A stretch of 64,000 nt of DNA from Watersipora subatra (Eukaryota; Bryozoa; Gymnolaemata; Cheilostomatida; Watersiporidae), in NCBI RefSeq assembly GCF_963576615.1, contig NC_088711.1:18570182-18634181 (forward strand). The letters are read 5' to 3'. Position numbers and translations under genes: made by a program. The notes under the pieces are model-generated. The model did not search any database. It was not told where the DNA came from and worked only from the letters and a program-made list of their open reading frames with translations. Position 1 is the stretch's first letter; every line of letters begins with the position of its first letter. Positions 32,470 to 44,400 of the stretch are shown here, in pieces.

Positions 32470-35400
32470 TTAATCTTTGGTTGAATTTGATTTGCTTTGG
32501 TCATCTATGATTTCACTTTCATGGTCATCTATAGTTTCACTTTCATCCTCTTCAGATGAATCACTACTAAAAGAAATATTGCACCAAATAACCAATAAGA
32601 ACTTGCGATTTGACCAAATAACCAATAAGAACTTGCGATTAGACCAAATAACCAATAAGAACTTGCGATTCGACCAAATAACCAATAAGAACTTGCGATT
32701 CGACCAAGTAATACAATAAGAACTTGCAATTTGACCAAATAACCAATAAGAACTTGCGATTTGACCAAATAACCAATAAGAACTTGCGATTTGACCAAAT
32801 AACCAATAAGAACTTGCGATTCGACCAAGTAATACAATAAAAACTTAAGTTTTGCTAACATCATTTTACAAAATAAAAAATTTGTTGATAAGAATTCAGT
32901 ACAAGGGTTTGCGACGGTGTTGATGAATAATTTTCGTGCGTTTTGTGCACATATGCATTTATCATAAAGCTCTCCAACAATCGTTTCGCTCGTGTTTGGT
33001 CATGGGACAAATGGAAATTTATAGCTGTTTGTGGAACCTCTGATAACGACTCACCAAGCCGTCTCAAGTTAAATGAAACACAGATTAATAACCTATAAGC
33101 TACTCGATGCTCATGTAACAATGAAGAGAAGGAATACCTCAATTCTGGGGTGTCGCATGGCGGATGTTCTGTGGGCACAGGAACGGAGAGGTCACTCTTG
33201 AGGAACACAACTGTAACAGTAATATTATCACTGCTTCCCTCTTCCCTTGCCGCTCGCACTAAGACCTCAGCCACATCTGTTCAAAACATGAGTCATGCAC
33301 AATTACAAGCGCAAAGACAACGATGAGGTGGAAAGAGTACTAAAGATAACAATTGGGAAGGTATGACAGAATGGATGAAAGAGATGATAAAAAATGTAAA
33401 TAGATGCTATTGAAGAGGTCATACATTGACCTCTTCAATAAAATATTTTTAATTCTCACGCTAGCTTTAACTGAATCACAGAACGGTTGGGTTCAGGGTG
33501 AGAAATTAGCTATGAATGTATAGGAAGATGGTCATGTGATCAAAAGGATCATGAGAAAGTAAAAAGAGAAAAAATAAAAACAAGACAACCGTGAACACCA
33601 TCATTTGTACTATTATGAGTGAACTAGACAGAATATTGTCACACATGGCCATGAAAAAGTAAAGTATAGAAATAATTGTGCAATGGTGCTTGATTGGTCA
33701 TGTTCCAGGTCACTTGGCAGCTCACAAGGATTATAGCACCTACTCCATCATATAATTAATGACAAGAGAAGACAAGGACAAATCAAATGTTTTTGCACGC
33801 ACCTTCATATGTACGCATACCTAGGGACAGTGGCCTTCACCCATCATAAACTTCGTTAGGAAACTATCCAACCAATGAAAATACTTACCCTTGTGTGCTT
33901 TTCCTGACTGAATATGATTATAGACCAACTGAACAGCCTCATCAAATGTCACTGTGTCCCACAAGCCATCACATGCAACTATTATGTACTCCTCTGATCC
34001 ATCCAATGGTAGATTTCTAGAGTCAGCATCGCTGCTGATGTATGGCTTGTAATCTATGTCACCTTGAGAAAAAAATGTTGATGCTGGAATGACCATGTGA
34101 CTTACAGCGCTTACTAATAATATCAAATTGACCCATTTAATATTTTGTCAAAAGAGATAAGATGTATTATGTATATTTAAGCTTAGTAACTTCACGAACT
34201 TAAAAATTTTAATTTTTGCATTTATGACATCAAATGACCTTTCTTTTTATTTATTTTTTGTAGCATTATATGTAAATAATTTTTTTTCTATAAAAATGAT
34301 CAAAAACTCTGCTCAATCCAATAAAAAAAAATATATACATACGCCAATATTTAAAAGGCCACCATTTTGTTTCAATTGAGATCTATAGCCTGATGACTGC
34401 GCAAGCACAAAACTGAGAGTAGCTGACCAAGATAAGTACACTATCTAATTCTCTACTAACTTATACTGCTCCGTTCTATGTAGAACACTGTGATTTTAGT
34501 TCTACTTATGATAAATTTCAATATTATATATATATATATATATAAATTAGTAGAAAACTAAATATATATCATTTTAAAGTAATTACGTTAAAAAAAAGAA
34601 CTCTAAACTCTGATATTAAAATATTACAACTAGATGGTTTATAAGACTAAAATTTCTCGCAGCAGCTACAACGCTGTTTCATTTGTACATATATATATAA
34701 ACAATGAGAGTCGATAAGTGTTATCAACAATGGCACGCAAGATTTAGCAAGTCTTCACATGACTGGCTGAAACCTTACATGTTGTTCAAGTTGCAAGTTA
34801 CATTTCAGCGAGTTACAAGAAGACCAATATTCCAAATATGTAGCCTAAAATTTGGTGATAATTCATAAAAAGAATTCGCAGCAGTAGTAGCAGGTTGTTT
34901 CACATGAATATGGTTTAATAGCGTCTGTAAATTGGAAAATATACCTATAGAACTCGAAGCCAAACAATAGCCTTAGATACAATGCTAAGTGCTAAAAACA
35001 CGACAACAAGCATAGCATAACAAACATAACATAGTACCAATGGCTCTTGATACAGCCAAGTTTCCATTCACCCTCCAAGTACCAAAGAACACAACAGATC
35101 CTCCTAAAGCTTCAATACGAGCTCTCTCTTCTTCACATTCTGGTTTGTGAGGATTCATTATTTCAGTAGCACGCCCCGACTTGACAAGCAAAGCTTGAGA
35201 GTCACCGAGCCAAGCCACAGCCAAGTGGTTAGGTTCTATGAGTACAGCGACCCCGGTAGTTCCACTGTGCAACTTCTGTAGATAAGATGAGCAATTGCAA
35301 CGGTGTTAGAAGCAGGGATGCACTGATTCCATATTTAGATTGACAAAAATCACGTAAATTAATGCAGAAGATCTAGAAATGGGATTAATTTCTGTTATTT

Positions 35401-38400
35401 TATCTCTACCAACTCTTTTTAAGTCAACTGCTAACCATTTTATCCAAAACATAACAAATTCAAATGACAAAAAACTTAATGGAATTGGACTACATTCTCT
35501 CAGACAAGATAATTAATAAAATCTATACGATTTTCTCTCGTTGAGCCATGGTCAGTATCATAGTCAGTTTGTTAAAACATTGAAAAAACAACTAAACACG
35601 AGCAAATTTTAGGAAATGTATTTTGTAAAACTATTCCTTATGATGTCCTCAATAAATACAAAGGTGGTTTGATATGATAAATCTGAAAGTGTTAATTACA
35701 AATTGTCAAGCTAAATCCTTTTGCTAAATTTAAATTTTCTTTACTTGGCTGGGCATTTGCGCCATGATAAATATATGCAAATTGGTGCCTTTTCAAAATA
35801 ACTTTGCAAAAAGTATGTCTAGCAAATAATTTAACGTTTGAGCTATTTCCTAGCACAAGGTTAACCGAAAACGCAAAATAACGCACCATTTTTACTAAAA
35901 AAACAAAAACCGTAACCTGATCAGCTATAATCGTTAACGATGTAACTGTCTCATAACATGGTGTACAGTAAAGTTATTTATTGAGGAGCACTCACATTCT
36001 TATCAGTATGTATACTTGATAGTCACATATTATGGTATGTACTCTATATTGAACCATAAGGAATGAACAGCCGTACAACTTTGAAGAATCAGTAAGTTGG
36101 CTAGTAATTAAAATTTGTTTGAGTTTGAACTGAGGACTCGCCACTTCCTGACTCGCCATGTGACCTATATATGTGACCTATATTTTGGCGTGTAAAACCT
36201 TTCACATGACCACATAGGCAATGTAACTTATTCAAATTATTCATATATACAATGTTGTAAAAAATAAATGATCGTCAAAGAACTTTGACTAGTTTCAATA
36301 AATATGGTGTCATAGTTGCAAGCCAATTCTTTGAAGTTGCACTTATTAAATATCAAAATGAAGCTCTGAGTCTCCTCCATTAAGATATTTATATGCAAAA
36401 CACATGAAAAATTGTATAATTGCAAATTAATGAAGTATTAAAATGTGTAAAAAGTTGATTAGTAAAATGATTTTTATAATATCAAGTTCACGAATCCTTT
36501 CTGGATCTCTTAGAAGCCCTTTAGCTTCTTTCATATTCAACACATAGTTGTGATATTAAAATATTTTACTCAGTTCTATTTTCCAACGACCAAACACGAG
36601 CGAAGCTAGTGTTTGGGAGCTTTGTGATAAATGCATATGTGCACACAACTCCCGAAAAACTATCCGTCAATGGCCGTAACCAAACCCTTGTACCGAAATC
36701 CCATCAAAAAATTTAACCATTTTTGTGTAGAGTCATTTAAGTATAATAATGGTACTAAACACATATAAACCTATTTAAATTGGATTGAATAATACATAAC
36801 TAGACGTTAATTTGGCCTAAAATCGCCATGAAAACCTGACAAGCCTTTTTTAATCAAAATTAAAACTGGCAAACAAAACGCCAATAAAGCCGTGCGACAG
36901 ATAGTAGAACTATTAGTGCACATTTCACGAGAAAACCGCGCACATTTCACCAGTCTATAGCATTGTCCAATTGCCGAAGGTTTCTGTAATTAACGTAGAA
37001 GTAGTGAAATGTTATCTTTTCTTTTTTACTGATTTTATTATTCGATTTTATAAGATTTAATTATAAGAATAATCATTCGAATTTATAAGATCGAAGTATA
37101 TAGTGACCGATGGTGTGCAATAAGTTACTGTTATTATTTTTCTAAAGATTCTGTTGATGATATTACGGCTGTGCCCAATATCGCGGTACTGCCAAGCTGT
37201 TTTTAATATCTGCCAAATTAAGTAATAGGCCTACATTTTCTTATAGATATACAGCTATTTCTATGACAACCAACTAAAATCTAGAAATGGGTTGTGATAT
37301 TTATTTGGATTTCTGATATAACTTCAGAAATCTAAATAAATGTCACTTCTTGATATTGGTTTCTATGACCTTTTGAAATGTAAACAAAATTGTTTACATT
37401 TCGTTGGTTTTCGTTTCTCAAACTTTAACACCAGTTTTCTCAGAACTATGTTTTCGCACTAATTGTAAACATACATTGAGTTTACTGATCATAAAATCTG
37501 CTGTAATTAATCTGGAATCAAATTTTTTTTTCGCCAAACAACTGAGAATTTTCTCCTTCTGCTAGTGTAGATAACTCTAAATCTAACACACCCCACTTAA
37601 CCATGGTTTCTGTGATCATGACCCATTTCTTCATTTTGCTCCAATTTGAAAAAAACTTCCAGACACATGTGAATGCTAATGTTTGCTTTTTGTTACAGAT
37701 CACTGTCAAAACCATTCTACATTCAACACAACCAACTTTCAAACTGTGTATATTACACAGCAGTTTGCCATTTTGCTTCTAATATTGCACATCTGCTATT
37801 GCAGGGGAGAGATATAAACATATAACCTTTTCCTTTCATTATTGCTGTTTGTTGTACATAATAACACCCAGTACATTGCAGCTACCATTGCAGTTCTCCT
37901 ATTGCACTGCAGTGCCATTTGACTGCTAATATTGCATTTCTCAACCAGCAGTAACCTTTCTTTTTCCATTATCACTTTGGTCGTGGGCTGTATGAGAGGG
38001 GAATTTCTAGTATTTATAATATCTTTTTTGTCAACTTATTTGGGTTCAAAATTAAAAAGACAAAATCAAATAAATTTTAAAATTGAAACAACACAGAACA
38101 CTAGCACATCCCATTAGCTTCATAGCGCCAACATGGTAGACCAATAGAAGGAAGCAACCGTGTATAGTGGCAGTCACTTACCCTAGAACACTTATATTTT
38201 GCTAGTATTTAGTTTTGTGACTAGTATACAGAGTAAAATTTCGCTGCAACTTAATTTCGCAGCTCTGATGAGTGCGAAAATATAGTGATATGAAAATAAA
38301 TGCAGTGGAACAAACATAATTAGACTCCTCAGATTCAGTTCACCGATAAAAAAAATTAAATTTGGGACTAGTTTGGAATTGTGAACCGCAGGTAGAATGG

Positions 38401-41400
38401 TGTGGGCGAGATCGATAATGCAATTTGATCGCTTGCTGCTATTTGTTTCTTGGACTATCAATGAACAAAGCTATTTAATGTCGCGTTTTCGCTCGTTCAT
38501 TATGATAGTTTAGTTTCGCACATGAAATTTTCGCGAAAGGATGACTCCGCGAAAACGCGAAAGTTAGATGAGGCAAATACATGTTAAGTGTCCTAGGGTA
38601 AATAAAAAGGAGCAAGCGTGAACAAGGACAACAACATCTATACCAGGGATTAGGCACCAAAAGTTCTAATGGTATAAACAGAATGAAGAATACATGGACA
38701 ACACAGACAGCATACATAACAGGAAGTACAGGGCCGATAGCACAATATATACAAAAAGAAATGCACATCAATGCAGACTGTATCTTTGCTACAGACACCA
38801 GATCAGTATAATAACCGGTCTAATAATGTAACCTTACAGACTCTAATCTATAAGGAAAGGAACACCATAAAGCCTCTAATTGAATGCCACCTTTATTTGA
38901 ATGCCACCTGTATTTGAACACCACATTTAATTGAACGCCACCTCTATTTGACCAACGCAATAGAAAAAAGGTTGAAAAATAGACCGCCACCTCCATTTGA
39001 TCGCCACTTTGACATTTCTTGACTTTTACAAACCCGTAATCGAAAATTATCGGTAGAAAGGTGTCCATAAAACTGTACTGATAATGACTCGGTTACATCA
39101 ATAACAATTAATCCTTTCGTTGTTTTTGTTCATAGCAAAGTCTGTTTTCCAACTTCAAAGCTTACGGTTTGTTCTTTAAAACTCTGAAAGCAACGCCGCA
39201 GAAATGATTAATAACTGTATCAGGCTAATAGTATTTTCTTGTATAACGCCTTCTTGATACTTCAACGTATGTGAAAAATGGTCTTTATTTATGATGGTAT
39301 ATGAAGGACGAGTTTTAGGCTAAAAGATGCGCTTACCGCACGTGCAGCTAAAAATTTATCATTATTTGTGCGAAATGCAACACTTTCACAGCGCGTGAAA
39401 GTTTTGCTAAGCTAATAATATCGACAAGTTCAGCAGTACAGAAGAAGAGTCGAGGCCATAACACATTATGGAAGGTATTGTACAGCCAGAAGATGTTCGA
39501 TGCATTGAAAGCATTAATTAAAACGCGACTGGCCAAGCAAACGATGCAAATATTTATGTTTCAAAAATGTTAACTTTTATTTCTGCATGTATTATAAGTA
39601 TGATTCGTTTATATGCCACTTCTTCTTAAATATGTATTTGTAGCATTTGATAGATTACTACTATTATATAACTTACAAATCTGAAGATTTATAGCATATT
39701 ATTTCATAGCATTTTTACAGTTATTTTAACTCGGCTTCCAATGGCACTCATAACTCCTCTTCTATTGCACATACAAAAGCCAGTTTTACCGCAAACTGTA
39801 GCAAACATATCAACGAGTGCAATAAGATTTTATGCAACATGCTAAATACCGTTATAAAATGAAAAAATGGCTTTCAATTTGGTATGAAATAAAAAATTAA
39901 AAGCTCCAGCAACTTGCAAAGCAGGGCACAGACTATAATATCATCATAAGTTAATTGAAAGCAATAGATATCAACTGGTAAAGATATTTTTCAGCTTCCC
40001 AATGCATATTTATATAAAGATCTTTGACAAGTTAGAGGTGAGTTAGCAGATATATACCATCCAAAAGGGTTAATGTCGCTGCGCCCAAAGGAGAGTGCAA
40101 AATATAGGCGATATTCGTTTCCCACGTAAAGGGGTTAAATTTATCTTCCTCCAAAATTCTGACAAGCTATTTGAACAATACAATGTCAGCCTCTATTTGA
40201 ACGCCACCTCTATTTAACCGCCACTCTAAAGGAAGTCTTGAAAAATAGAGCGCCATAGCATTCAAATAAAGGTCTTGTGGTAATTTATAGAAGGGTTATA
40301 TAAGGATATGAGTTACTGGAGTATTTTCCTAGTCGCTCCAGCTCAATCTAAATGTCTTTTCTGCCCGACAAACCAAGTGAGTAGTTGACAAATTGGGAGG
40401 CTCAGACTTTTAAAAAGACAAATCTAAGAGGATTGAGAGAAAGGAAGGAGGTACAAACATGAGAAAAGCTATATGCGACATTGTTTTCAATTATATTATT
40501 TCACAAACTATTTTGAGAATTTAATCTTAAAGATTGACTTGCAACAAAGTTCACATTACAGTTATTTGGTATCAAAAGATTCACCATGTCTTACTCTGCT
40601 GTGTTGTACATGCAAAATATGTGGAAATGCAATTACAAGCTCTTATAAGCTCAAAAACGAACAGTTAATCGCCGCCATCACGAAACTGCCGTAGATTGGA
40701 ATCAGTTTATTTCTCTAACGTAATCAATCCGTTTGGTTATTGTTTTGACACGTGATGTTCTCACGTGAATTGAAAGGCCAATAAAAGGATCAATATAAAA
40801 CTTCTCGTAGCACTAGTTTATGACAAACACTTCGGGTTTTACCAAAAAGCCCGTATCAAATATAGGTGCTCGCTACTTTACAGTTTTGTTTCGACTTGGT
40901 CTAATCATCTAGTCGCAGTCTGATCATGTAACACGTACTTCCTGCCAAACAGTGCGAATAATTTCTGCAGCATTTTCGATTATCACAGGTGACTAACAGG
41001 CTTGTCATGTTTATCAGAGAATGATAAGTACTCCTTCGAGCTGAAATTAAAAAATTAAACGAATTTTCACAGTAGGTTATAAGATACTAGTGCTGAAAGT
41101 GACAGCATTACAATGATGATGAAATAGATGCATAAGGACAATAGACATGGTTTTATTGAATGCGTGAAGTATATTTGTGAAAATATTTCGACGAATTAGG
41201 TTGCATGAAAGTGTAAACAGAAGCCATCTCATTCAGCTACATCCCATTTGACCCATTTTAGAAAGATATTCTAATCTACGGCAGTTTCTGACGGCGGCGA
41301 TTATCTGTTCATTTTTGAGCTTTCAAGAGCTTGTAATAACATTTCCACATATTTTGCACCTACAACACAGCAGTGTAAGACACGGTGAATCTTTTGAAAC

Positions 41401-44400
41401 CAAATAACTGTCATGTGAACTTTGTTGCAAGTCAGCCTTTAAATATACAATGAAAGCTCAAGAAGTAGAATTGAGTCAAGTTTGTCAACCTAAATATTTA
41501 CATAAATCCTTACTCTGATGAGCCATAGGCGCGAGTGTTACACCACATGACACAGAAAACACATAAACAGCTAGAGAAGAGCCCTGACAATGCATAAGCA
41601 AGGTTAGCAAATAACATGCTGTTCAAACCTCTTTGGCTGCTCGAACGCTGAAGTTTACATCGATTTGTGCAAAGGCAGCGGAAAGGGTTGCTGCCCAGTC
41701 CTCAGTTGATTGATTAAGCAAATAGAAAGGGAAATGTGCAGCTGCATAGCTCGAAGCATCTGGCCCTCCATGACCATCAAATACTGTGTATAGGGAGGTC
41801 TCCTTGAATGCCTATGAGGAAACTAGAATAGGTGGAACAGGGTGATATTATGAAGCCTTATCTCCCCCTTGCATACAGCCAGAAATGAAAAAGGAAAGTG
41901 TTGATTAAAATTCAAAGTTGCAGTAGTGTATACAGTGGAACCTCTACTTGTGAAATTAATTCAGTTCATAATCCGTTTCAGAAGTAGAAACCAAGGTTAC
42001 CACAAAAATGCCCTAATTTGTTCCTACCCCCCCCCCATAAAACTCCGATATGGCATTTGTATAAATTCTAAATACACGTAATGGTTAACACCTGTAACAA
42101 ATACATGTTAGAATCATACTGCAACATAATAAATTTATATAAAAAAGTACACATAGAAAGATTAGAGAAATAACAAAAAATACAGTAAAATATATTTGTT
42201 CACCTTTGGTGTAGGCCATCTAGACGAGGCTAAGAGAAGTAATAGAACAGAGGTCAGAAAAGGTGAGTGTTATATTGTCGTCTTATTTTTGTTTTGCCCA
42301 GAATAAATGTATGGAAGAATGTAAGTAGAAAGATTCATTATGAACTGAAAAACAGTCATCACACAGAAAGTAAAAAATTTGAATTGCTAGAAACAAAGGT
42401 CCCACTTTGTATGATAAGATAAGTCCAAATTATACAATGAACAAAAACAAAACACTTGTTTGCTGACTTTCGCTAGCAAACCAAATTGCTTGAGATGCAT
42501 ATAGGTTGTATATAGTAGCAACGCTAAGCAAATGGGCCAAAAGGATGAAACAAAACAAATTGTACAAAATATAAAAGGCCTTTTATCCTTTCCTATCTAG
42601 AAACATTTGTCACAAGTTGAAACAAAATTTGAACTAAAAGACATTTTGTACCTTGAAAATTTCATACGAAATTCTTCATAAGTAGAGATCCCACTGTATA
42701 CTTACAGCGAGTAGATTAGGCATTAGGCAGTTATAGATAAGCATAATACGCAAACAACAGATATGGTTGGAGAAACAACTACAGTTTCTAGGATATGATA
42801 TGCGCATGTAATTTACTCACTTCATTGTCTGTGAAAAGCTTTAAAAGTGGAAATGTATTATGCCTATCCTCCATTTTCCGCCGAGTATTTTTTATTGCAA
42901 AGCAGGATATTTGGTGCTTGAAGCTCGAGCAGCAGTCGATGACATGAGAAGGAAGCTCATCTGTCCAACATGTGATTATCTCTTCGACAAGCCGAAATGT
43001 TAGCTGGCATAACTTATTGGCATCATAGACTGTAGAATAGAAATATGCATTCCTTGTATTAACCCCTTTGTATAAACATTGCGCGGGAGAAATGCATTGA
43101 TTTCAAACACACATTTGACCTCTGATGCCCGGCTGTTGAGACACTAATTATTTTCAGAAATGATGGCTTAGAGGTTTTCCGGCACTTTGTATTTTAATGT
43201 TTTATTTTTTTTTAGAAATAACACGAAATTAATGCCTATAAAAACAGGGCTATCAAAGTTGTACCAGATTTGAACAATTAAAGCCCATCCCAAACCATAT
43301 GACACTAAAACAGCTTTAAGTTAGGGTGAAGTGTTATAGATTTGCTCATTCTAAAATCTAAGGTAACAAACAGAATAGTTGGGACGCAATTGTTCAATAG
43401 GCTAATTCAGACCAAGTTTGTTACCTCAACACATATGTTGTCTCTCATCCAGATGCAATGGATATTTATAAATTAATAGATGCTTAGACACCAAGGAATC
43501 CATCTAATTTAGTTTCAACGAAAAATTTGAATCTCCTCTCCATTTAGTGAGTAATTTTCATTATAACTCAAATTTTAAACCCAAAAGTCACTCGCTGGAG
43601 GATTAACCCACCAAATGCTAAAACTAATTTCTTGACCCTAACCATTTTTAGGGCCACCATAATATAATTTACAATTTAAACCTCGAAAAAATAATACTAG
43701 GGAGTATTGATTAAAAAAGTTTTTTTTTTTACTAAAAATGCGACAATTGGTGATACATGTAGATATGGCCCCGTAAATGGTGTGCCTTGACTAAAAATAA
43801 TAACATTAAACTCATTAAATTATTAATAATACAAGGAATCAGAATACATATAGTTATGGAAATCCATCTTTAAAAACTGGAAAGCTATTCAAGTACAAAG
43901 CTGAAAAACCACGCATTACTGATTGTGTGTTCCCACTAGTTTGCCCGGCACTGTTAGTAGTCCATAATACATGTAAAACAACGATAGGTGATTGACAAAA
44001 GAGGAAGAGCATGCTGACAGGTTAGGTTACAAATTAGAAGCATTTATGAGACTATCTCTGATGACAGCTTGCGCATTGAATATTTATGAGCCTCTATTCC
44101 ATAGACGCTCCTTCTGAATCTCTGATGAATCAACTTCTCATAAGGTACAAGATACCGAGAATTGAATACAGCAATTTTAGCAAAAGTAACCAAAGGGAAG
44201 ATTCAGTTACACCAGAAGTATGCAGAAACTTTCCTCTCAAACTTACCATCTCCTTCATCAGAGCTGCTACTATTCAACATTTCTGACAAATCCGTAGCAC
44301 CAACCTGCTCAACAACTTTACAACACACCAGATTTGACAGAAGAGCAGGGCATTTGCTACAACAAACAAAATGGACTCTCCGGATACAGCTACAACTAGA

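Larger units (their letters stand above)
35276..41638. other. 6.4-kb phosphatase intron
   Basis: No exon found. It holds short palindromes (37289-37336 and 37374-37402, the latter GAAATGTAAACAA with its reverse complement), a TIR element family (38865-40290) and an inverted repeat pair (40528-41443). Nothing recognisable was found in 35300-37200 or 37420-38860. Confidence 0.6.

Noticed and set aside
32470..32864. Long frames on both strands with 10-residue peptide repeats
   Set aside because: These are read-through of the 30-bp minisatellite. Only 32470-32566 on the minus strand is a real exon.
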